This document shows positions 1-8,711 of a stretch of DNA of 64,000 nucleotides, piece by piece (position 1 is the first letter of the stretch; the number at the start of each line of letters is the position of its first letter). Under the pieces are notes generated by a model. The model did not search any database, was not told where the DNA came from, and saw only the letters and a program-made list of their open reading frames with translations. The DNA comes from an uncultured Phycisphaerales bacterium (lineage in GTDB: Bacteria; Planctomycetota; Phycisphaerae; Sedimentisphaerales; Anaerobacaceae), in the NCBI GenBank assembly GCA_937927975.1, contig CALEZT010000010.1:85259-149258 (forward strand). The letters are read 5' to 3'. The position numbers were made by a program, and so were the translations under genes.

Positions 1-324
1 GAGAAGCCCGTCGGAGACCAGGCCCTCCTGGACCGCATCAACGCGGCCCTCGCCGAAGACAGGCGGCGACGGGAATCCCGCGTCGAAGTCACTGCCATCA
101 AGCAGAAGCTGGATCTGCTCACGCCGCGGGAGCACGAAGTCCTGCAACTGCTCCGAGTCGGCAAGCCCACCAGCGCGATCGCCAAGACCCTCGGCATCAG
201 CCAGAAGACCGTTCAGGTCCATCGCACCCGCATCCTCGAGAAGATACAGGTCGATACCGTGGCGGCCCTGGCGACGGCGATGCATCACTACGAAACGGCG
301 CGACAGGGCAGTCCCAACACCTGA
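1..324 (+). CDS. Response regulator C-terminus, LuxR/FixJ type (5' truncated)
   Basis: The reading frame is open from the first base and stops at 322-324, so only about 107 C-terminal residues are present. The visible part begins with the end of a receiver-like domain and linker (KPVGDQALLDRINAAL), followed by a LuxR-type helix-turn-helix: LTPREHEVLQLL, then SAIAKTLGISQKTVQVHR, then an ILEKIQVDT recognition tail. The lone KP near the start resembles the end of the receiver domain (the conserved K-P of the beta5-alpha5 region). FixJ/NarL family proteins are DNA-binding activators phosphorylated by a partner histidine kinase. The partner and the phosphoacceptor Asp lie outside the window. Confidence 0.85.
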   Translation, partial: EKPVGDQALLDRINAALAEDRRRRESRVEVTAIKQKLDLLTPREHEVLQLLRVGKPTSAIAKTLGISQKTVQVHRTRILEKIQVDTVAALATAMHHYETARQGSPNT

Positions 325-512
325 CGCCCCCGTCTTGGGACAAACGAGATTTGTCGTTGCATTTGCGATGCCCGATCGGTACCTTCTGACAGGTTCGCTC
401 GCAGAGGGGACGCCCATTCGAGCCTGAGGCCTGCAAACCCTCCCCCCTTACGGTGGGACCTCCCTGTTCACAACGAGGGATACGCCGCACAAGTACAGGA
501 CAACACGGGAAC

Positions 513-773
513 ATGACGAAAAAGATTCGCGAACAGAGACGTCGCTATCGGGCCTCGATCCCGGGCGTCGGGAAAATATCCTATCAGAAGAAATACGACA
601 AGGCCATGTCCGGCGCCGATCCCCATGCCGCCATCGCGGCCAAGTGCCTGGATTGCATGTACTGGCAGCGCACCCGGATCACGGAATGTCCGATCGTCTG
701 CTGCCCCCTGTGGCCGTATCGGCCGTTCACCAGTGAGAGCTCGTCCCGGATCGGAGCCTCGGACGGGAAGTAG
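513..773 (+). CDS. Small cysteine-rich protein of unknown function (86 aa)
   Basis: The frame is open from 453, but ATG 513 is the better start because GGGA lies a few bases before it and the N-terminus MTKKIREQRRRY is typical of a small basic protein. The distinctive part is a C-terminal cysteine and tryptophan cluster, AKCLDCMYWQ then ECPIVCCPLWPYRP, giving CxxC and CxxxCC spacing that could bind zinc. I recall comparable short proteins with a CPLWPYRP-like tail from planctomycetes and phages, but no function is known to me. The gene is isolated, between the response regulator and the convergent secretin gene, with no operon partner. Confidence 0.6.
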   Translation: MTKKIREQRRRYRASIPGVGKISYQKKYDKAMSGADPHAAIAAKCLDCMYWQRTRITECPIVCCPLWPYRPFTSESSSRIGASDGK

Positions 774-839
774 CATCCGCCGCCTGGTCCGGTGTCCTCC
801 AGACAACTGCGCGGCGCCGAGGTTATCTCAGAGCGCAAG

Positions 840-3800
840 CTACCTGCGGACGATGGCGTCGTCCCCTCCTGGCGTCGCGGCCGGGGGTTCCACGTCGCTC
901 GACGAATCCTGTTGGTTGGGGTCCGTCGGCGGACCCAGTTGCTCTCGAAGATTCTTCAGCTTTTGTCGGGCGTCGTCGAGTTCCTTGCGAACCGCCGGAC
1001 GCATGTCGGTCGGCGTGTCGATCACCTGCGGCGTGACGAAGATCAGCAGTTCGCTGTTGGCCAGGGTGTTCTGATTGTGTCGGAAGAGTCCGCCCACCAG
1101 GGGCAGATCGCCCAACAGCGGGACTTTCCGTTTGATCTTGCTGTCCTCCTGAAACAACATGCCGCCCAGCATGATCGTCTGGCCGTCCTGCACGATCATG
1201 TTGGTCGTCGTGTCCAACTCGGTCCGCACCCGCTGGCTGTTGATCACTTCGGACGTCAGTTGCGAGAGGATCACGTTGATGATCATGTCCACGTTCCGCT
1301 CGGGCGTGATGCTCGGTCGGGCCCGCAGCGTCATGCCGACCTTCTCGTATTCGAAGTCCGACGTGGCGCGGCCGCCGGTGTCGGAGATCGAAACCCGAGT
1401 CTGGAACCCCACGCGCTGGCCTTTGAAGAACTGCGCTTCTTCATTGTCCTTCGTCCAGAGGGTCTGCTGGTTGAGGATCTTGGCGTCGAGCTCGCGAACG
1501 AGGAAATCGATCAAGGCGTTGATATTGAGATTGATCTGGACCGCTGAGCCGTCGCCGGTGGCGATCCCCGTTTGGGGGCTGATCACCAGAGACCCGTGCT
1601 GTTCGAGCCGAGTCAGCGCACTCTTTGCGACAAGAGCATTTTCGTTGTCCAACGTTTGCCACCGGCTCGAATCGGAACTCAACTGTACGCCGAGCGAGGT
1701 CATGTTCTGATGGTCCACCTGCATGATGATGGCCTTGAGCATGACCTGCTTTCCCGGGACGTCGAGGTCCGCGATCATCGCCTCGATGCTGTCCATGAAC
1801 TCCGGCGGCGCCAGGACCATGATGGACCGGCTGTGGCCTTCCGGGATGAACCGCACGCGGCCGATGATGTTGCTGATCGGCAGCTCGTCGACGGCGCGCC
1901 GTCCGGTGGTCCACCAGGGCCGGTATTCGCCCCCGGCGGTCTCGCTGCGGGCGTTGCCGAGACTCCGATTGGCGCTGCCGCCTCCCCCGCCGCCGCTGCT
2001 GCTGGAGCCGTCGTCCATGGAGTAGGTGCTCAGACCGCGATCGCTCAAACGGATCGTGGCCGAGGTGCCCGCCTCGTTGAACATGGCGTTGAGCCGCTCG
2101 GAAAGGGTCTCCGGGTTGGCGTAATTGAGCCGGACCACCTTGGGAATCTCCACTGCCTCGCGGCTATCCAGCTCGCGGATCAACTCCTCGACGACGTCGT
2201 ACGCGCCCGGGATGTTGCTGATCATGATCAGCTTCTTGGCGCCGGTGACTTCCTCGAACGTCAGTTGCCCGTAGAGGGGTCCGACGATCCGTCGCTTGTC
2301 CAGGCCGCTGCTGCCCAACAGATAGTCGAGAATCGAATACCGGCTGCTCGTGCTCTGGCTGAACAGCGTGTTGAGCAGGGTGGCCATCTGGGAGGGCTGC
2401 GAGTTGCGCAGTTCGATGATCCGCGGCTTGACCTCGTTGACGTTGATCGCGACGTCCCACAACGAGATCTGCTCGGCGATCTTCTTCATGTTCTCCGGCG
2501 AGGCGATCACCGTCACCTGCTTGAGCGAGACGTGGGCCATCGTCTTGACCGTGTCGGGGGACACCCCCCCGCGAACTCCCGACGGACGATAGGAGGAATA
2601 CGACGCGGTGCGACTGGCGATCGCCCCGTCGCCGAACAGATCGTCGACGTTGCGTTTGACCTGCTCAGGGTCGGCGTACTGGAGCTGGAAGTGCCGGGTT
2701 TCAAACTGGCCGGGCGGAATGTCGATCTCCACGATCAGCTTCTTGACCATCTCGCGGAGGTCCCTGCGTCCGAAAATCATGACCTGGCGGGCCTGCTCCA
2801 GGGACTGGACGAGCACGCTCGCCTGCAGTTCCGTGCCCGGCATCCGCTGCAGGGCCTCGTTGATGCGGGTCGCGACCTCCCGCACGTCCGCATAGGTGAT
2901 GGAAACCGTCTCGTGCTCCCGTTCCAGAGGTTCGGCGCGATCGAGCTTGGCGATCCACTCGCCGATCAGACGCATGTCCTCAGCGGAAGCCTGCGCGATA
3001 AGCCACTTGCGTTTGGGTTCCGGGATCAGCACGACCGGCAGCGAGCTGGGACCCATGATGACCGATGTGGCCGCGCCGCCGGGGCCGCCGCGATACAGCC
3101 GTCCGCCCATGGAGGGATTGCGATATCCCGGCCGGCCGCCGTAGCCGCCGCGACCTGTCGCGTCGCTGAGCAACATCCGCAGCAACTGGACGACTTCCGC
3201 CGGGTCGGCGTTCTCGATCGTGAAGATCTGCGTGGTCGTCTTCTGGGCCTCGGGAACGTCGAACTGCTCGATGATCGCCTCGACGCGGATCAGGTTCTCC
3301 ACCGTGTCGATCAGCAGGAGGTTGCCCGTGCTCTCGTCGGCGCTGACGTACCCCGATTCGCTCAGAAGCGGCAGGATGATCTCGCTCATCTGGCTGGGGC
3401 TGTAGTGCCCAAGCTTGACGCACCGCTGGACCACCTGGTTTCGGTTTTCGATCGTGCTCAACGGCGTGTCGGCCGTAATCGTCGTGAGCGCCCGATCCAC
3501 ACGCTCGATCCAGCGTCCGATCTCGTTCATGTCGTCGGGCGAAGCCTTGGCGATGATCCAGCCCTGCTTGGGCTCCGCGGCCAGCGAGATCGATTTGCCG
3601 CCGGTCCCTGCGATCACGGAGGAGGTCCCCCCGCCGGAGGTGCGTCCCCGCGGGGCGCCGGGACGATAGGGCCGGGACGGATACTGGCCCCGTCCGGAGC
3701 CGGTCGTCCCAGGCGACAGGACCGTCTCCAGCAGGACGATGATCTCGTCCGGCGTGCGATGACGGACATCGAAGATCTGCGTGATTACGTGTTCGGTCTC

Positions 3801-5732
3801 CGGCACGTCGAACTGCGCGACGACGCTCTCGATTCGAATCAGGTTCTCCACCGTATCGATCAGCAGAAGCGTTCCGGTGCTGGCCTCGGCGGTGATGTGC
3901 CCGGAGGAACTCAGCAGCGGCGAGACAATCTCGCTCATGCGGGCTGCGTCGTAGTGCTTGAGCTTAACGAATCGCTGGACCACCTGATTCTGGGCTTCGA
4001 TGGCCATAAGAGCCTCGTCGGCGGTGACGGTGGGCATGGGCTTGTCCAGCCTGCGAATCCAGCCCCGGACGATCTCCAGGTCTTCCTGCGCCGCCTTGAC
4101 GATGATCCACTTGCGGTTGGGCTCGGGAATGAAGAGCATGGGCTGGCTGCCCCCGCCGCTGCCGCCCACGGAGACGACCGAGGGGCGTCCGCCAGTCCTG
4201 GGCCGGGCGCGGATGACTCCCAGAGTCCTTGCCCCCCAGTCGGGACGTCCCGGAGTCCCGCTTCGCAGGCCTGCCCCGAGGACCGCTTCGAGCAGAGACG
4301 CGATCTCGTCCGGACTGCGGTGCCGCAACTCGAACACCTCGGTGACTGTCTCATCCTGTTCCGCGACGTCGAACTGGGCGATGACCCTCTCGACCCGCGC
4401 GAGGTTCTCGACGGTGTCGGTGAGCATCAAAGTTGCGGTCTGCCCTTCGGCCATGATCTGCCCGGACTCGCCGATCATCGGAGAGATGATCTCGACCATT
4501 CGCGCGACAGGACAGTGCTTGAGCTTCACGAACCGCTGCACGATCTGGTTGCGGTTCTCGATCTTGTCGAGCGATTCCTCTTCGGTCACGGTCGGGACCG
4601 GGCGGTCCAACCGCTCGATCCACGTGCGGATCTGCGCCAGATCGTCCGAAGACGCCTTCGCGATGATCCAACTGAACCGAGGTTCGGGAATCAGCAGCAT
4701 GGGCCTTCGGCTCCCGGCTACGACGACCGAGGACGCTGCACCGCCCGCGCCCCTCTGGCCCTGCCTGCCCGAGGCGGGCAACCCGCGCCACGACTGAGGT
4801 CCCCCGCGAGGGGGCCCCTCCGAGAGCAGGGTTTGCAGCAACTGAACGACCTCGCCCGGCGCGCGGCTGCGGACCTCGAAGATTTCCGTAACGAGTTGAT
4901 CCGCCTCAGGCACGTCGAACTGGGAGATGATCGTCTCGATCCGCATCAGATTGCCCACGGTGTCGATCACCAGCAGACTCCGCGCCGCTTCGTCGACGCT
5001 GATGTGGCCGTACTCGCCGATCAGGGGCTGGGCGATCTGGGCCATCTGGGTCGGACTGTAGTTGGTCAGCCGGAAGAACTTCTGAACGATCTGCTCTTTG
5101 TTCTGGATCGACGCCAGCGGCTGGTCCGGCGCGATCGTCGGCACCATGCCGAGCCTGGCGTCGCCGATCGGACGCAGGTAGATGGTCTTGTCCGTCTGCT
5201 CGGCGGTGTATCCTTTGATCCGCAGAGCGCCGTAGATTTGTTCGAGGGCCTCGTTCCTCGGCAGCCGGCCCGGCGAATAGATCGTGATCTTCTCCTTCAG
5301 GATCGCGTCGGTGGGGATGACCACCTTGCCCGTCCAGTCGGCGATCTTCTGGACGATGAGCTTCATCTCGACGTCTTTGAGATTCAGCGCTTCCCCTTCG
5401 ACCGGAGCATCGCTCGCCTTGTTGGGTTCGACGGCCGCCGCCGCAGGCGCGTCTGCCGGAGTCTTGGCTTGCGTCTGCCCTGCATCGGAGGCCTTCGTCT
5501 CAGAGGCAGGGGCCGACGCCTGCGCGGGCTCCGGCGTCCTCGGCTCGGCTGCAGCAGCCTCTTGAGACTCTCTCCGTTCGGCAGCGACCACCGTGCCTAT
5601 CGCTTGAACGCCCGATCGGTTCGACCGGGACTCCTCGATGCCCGCCTGGGGACGATAGAAACCTATGTACCCAGCGCTTCCGCAAGCGGCAAGACCGAAC
5701 AAACCCCACAGCACCCATTTCCTATGATCCAC
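840..5732 (-). CDS. Giant GspD/PilQ-family secretin, putative lipoprotein with four tandem repeats
   Basis: Outer-membrane secretin of a type II secretion or type IV pilus system, about 1630 aa (GspD is usually 600-750). The frame is open to 6086, but GTG 5732 gives a basic start (MDHRKW), a hydrophobic stretch and the lipobox LAAC with Cys17, so the protein is probably lipidated. Then follow an Ala/Pro-rich linker (about 45-115), an N0-like domain (about 116-188), four tandem 170-187-residue repeats (214-936), further N-domain-like units and a C-terminal secretin barrel. The barrel contains the VPLLGDLPLVGGLF motif and ends with LIFVTPQVID. An acidic, disordered tail follows. It is the last gene of the operon that begins at 11106; a 140-base gap separates it from the preceding pseudopilin. 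The secretin assignment is firm; the lipidation is inferred. Confidence 0.9.
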   Translation of the reverse strand: MDHRKWVLWGLFGLAACGSAGYIGFYRPQAGIEESRSNRSGVQAIGTVVAAERRESQEAAAAEPRTPEPAQASAPASETKASDAGQTQAKTPADAPAAAAVEPNKASDAPVEGEALNLKDVEMKLIVQKIADWTGKVVIPTDAILKEKITIYSPGRLPRNEALEQIYGALRIKGYTAEQTDKTIYLRPIGDARLGMVPTIAPDQPLASIQNKEQIVQKFFRLTNYSPTQMAQIAQPLIGEYGHISVDEAARSLLVIDTVGNLMRIETIISQFDVPEADQLVTEIFEVRSRAPGEVVQLLQTLLSEGPPRGGPQSWRGLPASGRQGQRGAGGAASSVVVAGSRRPMLLIPEPRFSWIIAKASSDDLAQIRTWIERLDRPVPTVTEEESLDKIENRNQIVQRFVKLKHCPVARMVEIISPMIGESGQIMAEGQTATLMLTDTVENLARVERVIAQFDVAEQDETVTEVFELRHRSPDEIASLLEAVLGAGLRSGTPGRPDWGARTLGVIRARPRTGGRPSVVSVGGSGGGSQPMLFIPEPNRKWIIVKAAQEDLEIVRGWIRRLDKPMPTVTADEALMAIEAQNQVVQRFVKLKHYDAARMSEIVSPLLSSSGHITAEASTGTLLLIDTVENLIRIESVVAQFDVPETEHVITQIFDVRHRTPDEIIVLLETVLSPGTTGSGRGQYPSRPYRPGAPRGRTSGGGTSSVIAGTGGKSISLAAEPKQGWIIAKASPDDMNEIGRWIERVDRALTTITADTPLSTIENRNQVVQRCVKLGHYSPSQMSEIILPLLSESGYVSADESTGNLLLIDTVENLIRVEAIIEQFDVPEAQKTTTQIFTIENADPAEVVQLLRMLLSDATGRGGYGGRPGYRNPSMGGRLYRGGPGGAATSVIMGPSSLPVVLIPEPKRKWLIAQASAEDMRLIGEWIAKLDRAEPLEREHETVSITYADVREVATRINEALQRMPGTELQASVLVQSLEQARQVMIFGRRDLREMVKKLIVEIDIPPGQFETRHFQLQYADPEQVKRNVDDLFGDGAIASRTASYSSYRPSGVRGGVSPDTVKTMAHVSLKQVTVIASPENMKKIAEQISLWDVAINVNEVKPRIIELRNSQPSQMATLLNTLFSQSTSSRYSILDYLLGSSGLDKRRIVGPLYGQLTFEEVTGAKKLIMISNIPGAYDVVEELIRELDSREAVEIPKVVRLNYANPETLSERLNAMFNEAGTSATIRLSDRGLSTYSMDDGSSSSGGGGGGSANRSLGNARSETAGGEYRPWWTTGRRAVDELPISNIIGRVRFIPEGHSRSIMVLAPPEFMDSIEAMIADLDVPGKQVMLKAIIMQVDHQNMTSLGVQLSSDSSRWQTLDNENALVAKSALTRLEQHGSLVISPQTGIATGDGSAVQINLNINALIDFLVRELDAKILNQQTLWTKDNEEAQFFKGQRVGFQTRVSISDTGGRATSDFEYEKVGMTLRARPSITPERNVDMIINVILSQLTSEVINSQRVRTELDTTTNMIVQDGQTIMLGGMLFQEDSKIKRKVPLLGDLPLVGGLFRHNQNTLANSELLIFVTPQVIDTPTDMRPAVRKELDDARQKLKNLREQLGPPTDPNQQDSSSDVEPPAATPGGDDAIVRR
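2925..5093 (-). repeat. Four tandem secretin N-domain repeats (protein level)
   Basis: Four consecutive units cover residues 214-396, 397-583, 584-766 and 767-936 of the secretin. Each starts with an I/V-VQ-R/K block followed by LKHY-like and SEI.PL-like segments, continues with a LLLIDTVENL-like helix and a QFDVPE turn, then has a variable Gly/Arg/Ser/Pro-rich loop, and closes with PEPKRKWIIAKAS-like and WIERLD-like segments. Each unit therefore contains two secretin-N-type folds. Sequence is well conserved between units except in the low-complexity loops, which suggests repeated duplication of one cassette. Confidence 0.85.
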
Positions 5733-5872
5733 GAAGACACCCCATTCTGGCTGAACAACCGACCACCAAACGCAAGGTGTTGACGGAGAATAGACGTACC
5801 GGCTCCGCGGCTTATTTCGTCGTTTTTCTGGAATACCGCCTTCGGAAGTGGGGATTCCCGAACCTCGTCGGC

Positions 5873-6250
5873 TCAGGGGATGAGAAGCGTGTGTTCGCTG
5901 GTCGCGTTGCGGACGCGTCCACGTTTGCTGCACGAGGTCTCGATCCGAACGCGGGCCCTGCTGTCCCGCACTTCCAGGACCTGCACGCCCAGCTTGACGG
6001 CAGAAACGCCGAACGGGGAGACATCGAGATCGACGGGGGTTCCGACGAGAAGATCCGAACGAGCGGAGGCCTTCGCCCGCACCCACGCCAGACCGCTGGC
6101 TGTCAGATTGCGCTCGACCGCCTGCAAATAGGCCTTGTCCGCCTGGAAGAGCATCACGTTGGAGCCGCCGGCCAGGACCGACATGGCGACGCCCACCAGG
6201 ATCAGGGCGACGATAACAAGCGTCAGACTGAAACCTCGCTGTCTATTCAT
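5873..6250 (-). CDS. Pseudopilin-like protein lacking Glu5 (GspK-position)
   Basis: A 125-aa prepilin-like protein. ATG 6250 gives MNRQRG followed by FSLTLVIVALILVGVAMSVL, a class III signal peptide with cleavage expected after the RG pair. Position +5 of the mature protein is Leu rather than the usual Glu. In type II secretion systems loss of Glu5 is typical of the tip pseudopilin GspK, and the gene lies last among three pseudopilins, matching the usual I-J-K order. At 125 aa it is much shorter than a normal GspK, so the assignment is by position and motif only. Its start overlaps the previous gene by 8 bases, implying translational coupling. Confidence 0.7.
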   Translation of the reverse strand: MNRQRGFSLTLVIVALILVGVAMSVLAGGSNVMLFQADKAYLQAVERNLTASGLAWVRAKASARSDLLVGTPVDLDVSPFGVSAVKLGVQVLEVRDSRARVRIETSCSKRGRVRNATSEHTLLIP

Positions 6251-6806
6251 GGGATGTGCCTCCCGATCCAAGGCCGCCAAGGAAGAACACGTGCGAGTTG
6301 GCAAACCGGCGTCTCCATTCCTGGCCTATCCATTGCTTGAGGTGTGAATGCACCTCAATCGCGCAGGGCTTCTCCTGTGGCCCCCAGGGCCGCCACCGGA
6401 CAACCGCGTCGCGAGCCTGCCAGGTGCGTTCTCCGTCGGGCGTGGGATTCCCCTGCTTGTCGAGAAGCGACCGCACGATTCGCCCTTGGTCGAAACGATA
6501 ACAGACGACCCCGCCGGGCTGCTCGATCAACAGGATCGCTTCATCGCAGTGCCGCTCTCCAACCTCAGAAGGCAACGCGATCGCCAGATCCGCGTCCTTT
6601 CGGAGTTGATCGAGCAGATCGAGGACTGCGACGCTCTGGTCCAACAGACAGGCCGTCTGGGGAATATCTCGGAGAAAGCTGCGAAAGAACGCGCTGACCA
6701 GCACCATCAACAGTGGAGCGACGATGACAACCGTGAGTACCTCAATCAGCAGATAGCCCTTCCGCATCGGCGATCGACGGCTTACGATTGGCGGTTGCTT
6801 GTCCAT
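6243..6806 (-). CDS. Pseudopilin, GspJ-like
   Basis: A 187-aa protein with a prepilin leader. ATG 6806 is chosen because GAAGGGAT lies 8 or so bases upstream; the frame is open further, but the extension is Arg/Pro-rich and unlikely. The leader ends MRKG, and the mature protein starts YLLIEVLTVVIVAPLLMVLV, with Glu at +5 and a hydrophobic assembly helix. The rest is a soluble domain with VVCYRFDQGRIVRSL and VVRWRPWG beta-strand-like segments, consistent with a minor pseudopilin of GspJ size. It sits between a GspI-like and a GspK-like gene and overlaps the latter by 8 bases. Confidence 0.75.
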   Translation of the reverse strand: MDKQPPIVSRRSPMRKGYLLIEVLTVVIVAPLLMVLVSAFFRSFLRDIPQTACLLDQSVAVLDLLDQLRKDADLAIALPSEVGERHCDEAILLIEQPGGVVCYRFDQGRIVRSLLDKQGNPTPDGERTWQARDAVVRWRPWGPQEKPCAIEVHSHLKQWIGQEWRRRFANSHVFFLGGLGSGGTSHE

Positions 6807-6831
6807 GACAATCCCTTCTTTGAAGAGGCCT

Positions 6832-7209
6832 TCATCGATCATCCCGCGGAAGATACCTTTCCAGATGCACCCTGACCTCGTGCGATGTCGCCCAGCCGAC
6901 CGCGGTGGCGCGGACCAGATCAAGGCCCTGCCAAGCGCCCTCGCCCGCCGTACGCTCGATGGACACACGCACTTGCGGCCAGAGCCTCTCTATCTCGCTC
7001 TCCTCGACGGGCTTGCCGGCAACCGCCAGGCTGTCGAGTTGTGCCTGGGCTGCCGCAACGCACCGCTGGCGGGTCCACTGGTACAGGTTGATCTTGGAGA
7101 CCCCCTGGAGAATGACCGCCAAGGCGGCCAACGCCATGGCAAGCAGCGCCGTGCCCACCAACACCTCGGCCATCATGAACCCGCGTCGTTTGGTTCTGTC
7201 CGTCCTCAT
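6832..7209 (-). CDS. Pseudopilin, GspI-like
   Basis: A 125-aa protein beginning MRTDRTKRRG and then FMMAEVLVGTALLAMALAAL, a prepilin peptidase site with Glu at +5 and a hydrophobic N-terminal helix. Length, the AEVLVGTALLAMALAAL segment and the short C-terminal domain fit GspI/PulI minor pseudopilins, which initiate the pseudopilus with GspJ and GspK. It lies 21 bases downstream of the GspF-like gene and 25 bases before the GspJ-like gene, all on the minus strand. No major pseudopilin (GspG) was found in this operon. Confidence 0.75.
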   Translation of the reverse strand: MRTDRTKRRGFMMAEVLVGTALLAMALAALAVILQGVSKINLYQWTRQRCVAAAQAQLDSLAVAGKPVEESEIERLWPQVRVSIERTAGEGAWQGLDLVRATAVGWATSHEVRVHLERYLPRDDR

Positions 7210-7230
7210 GAGCGTGCCTTGTCCCTGCGT

Positions 7231-8700
7231 CTATGGATACACGTTCAACGCCATGGCGTTGATGACCGCCACAGCCGGCGAAAACACCGCATAAGCCACA
7301 AACCCGACCATCAGACCGAGCATGAGAATCCCCACCGGCCACAGGATGTATCGGGTCACATTCGCGCGGTAGCTGTACAACGAGCGATAGTGAGACTCGA
7401 GCATCTCCAGGATGGCCGGGGTGTTCTCCGCGCCGCCGCCGACGTCGAACGCCCAGGCCATCGCACGGCCCAACCCGCAGCCGCGAGCCGACTGCGCGAC
7501 GTCCTCGCCCCGCTCGACTCGCGTCAGCCAGCATTGCAGGCGTCTGCGAAACCACCGATTCACGTCCAGTTCGAGCGCGCTTCGGATGGCGTCGTTGACA
7601 GGACATCCTGCGGCCAGCGAGATCCGCAACAACTCCAAAGTCTGCACCAGACAGCGGTCCCATTCGAACCGACGCACGACCGGCAGACGCCACGCCAGAA
7701 GGTCCCGGGGCCACAGCACGAAACTGGAATGATGCAGACGGCCCCGCAAAGCGCGATACCAGAAACGGGATCGGACGGCCAGGATCGCCAGGACGATCGC
7801 CACGATTCCCAAGGGACTGTACCTCAACCACGCGGTGAGCCGCATCAAAATGCGGGTGGCGACGGGCAACTGGCCCTCAAACATCTCCTCCAACACTGTC
7901 TCGAACTGAGGCATGACGAACGTCATCAGGCCCAGCGTCAAGAACAGGATCAGGACCACGACGAAGGCTGGATAGAACGGATGGATCGGTCGCAGCTTTG
8001 CGGGCTCGACGGTCTGGGATCTCACGTCGGCTTCGATCGCGGCCAGCGCCGCGGGGGCCTGGCCGATCCGCTCGCCGGCTGCGACCAGCGCCAGGCGGCC
8101 CGACGGACAACGCGGATACCCCCGCCGAAGGGCGTCCGTCAGTGAACAGCCCTGCACAAGCCACCGCTTGATGTCGAGAAAGACCGACGCGGTTCCGTAC
8201 TCCGCGCCGATGGCGGCGCAGTCCAGCGCCATGGGCAGAGGCAGATTCTGTCGCATGATGGACGCGAGGGTCGAGAAGACGTTGACTGCCGTCCTGCGGC
8301 TGCTCGTCAGGAAATAGTGAATGAGCACAGCACAGATCACGACGACCGAGCAGAGGAAGACCGCCGCCAGGGCGTAGCCGGCCGCGAAGGCGCCGAGGCC
8401 CGCCAGGACGACGCCCGTCACGAGAATCGTCGCGATGCCAATCAGGAGATACCACGCGGCCCAGTGAAACCACCGGCGGTTCTGGCGGTTCCAACCGGTC
8501 GCGGCGACCACCACCAGCGTGCCGATGAAGATCGTCGGAACCATGACGACCAGGTTCTCCTGGGTATCGGTGACAACCGCGAGATACCATACCAGGCCGA
8601 CGGAAATCGGCAGGGTCGCGAAGGCCATCGCCGGCTTGCGGCAGCCCAGCACGAGATAGATCGCCAGGATGGCGAAACACAATAGAGACGTTTCCGTCAT
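7231..8700 (-). CDS. Second GspF-like inner-membrane protein with extra N-terminal membrane domain
   Basis: A 489-aa polytopic protein. An ATG at 8715 overlaps the preceding stop as ATGA, but AGGAGCGGTT follows it and places a good ribosome site 7 bases before ATG 8700, which is preferred. The N-terminal 130 residues contain about four to five membrane spans with no obvious counterpart in GspF. They are followed by two T2SSF-type repeats: STLASIMRQNLPLPMALDC and LELLRISLAAGCPVNDAI, each with downstream membrane helices. GspF proteins form the inner-membrane platform that contacts the GspE ATPase. Two adjacent, dissimilar GspF genes suggest a heteromeric platform; this is an inference. Confidence 0.75.
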   Translation of the reverse strand: MTETSLLCFAILAIYLVLGCRKPAMAFATLPISVGLVWYLAVVTDTQENLVVMVPTIFIGTLVVVAATGWNRQNRRWFHWAAWYLLIGIATILVTGVVLAGLGAFAAGYALAAVFLCSVVVICAVLIHYFLTSSRRTAVNVFSTLASIMRQNLPLPMALDCAAIGAEYGTASVFLDIKRWLVQGCSLTDALRRGYPRCPSGRLALVAAGERIGQAPAALAAIEADVRSQTVEPAKLRPIHPFYPAFVVVLILFLTLGLMTFVMPQFETVLEEMFEGQLPVATRILMRLTAWLRYSPLGIVAIVLAILAVRSRFWYRALRGRLHHSSFVLWPRDLLAWRLPVVRRFEWDRCLVQTLELLRISLAAGCPVNDAIRSALELDVNRWFRRRLQCWLTRVERGEDVAQSARGCGLGRAMAWAFDVGGGAENTPAILEMLESHYRSLYSYRANVTRYILWPVGILMLGLMVGFVAYAVFSPAVAVINAMALNVYP

Positions 8701-8711
8701 AACCGCTCCTG

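Noticed and set aside
1572-5783. A 1403-codon open frame on the plus strand opposite the secretin gene
   Set aside because: It is the antisense shadow of a high-GC repetitive gene; its protein is rich in Arg/Asp/His without domains, while the minus frame has clear secretin motifs.
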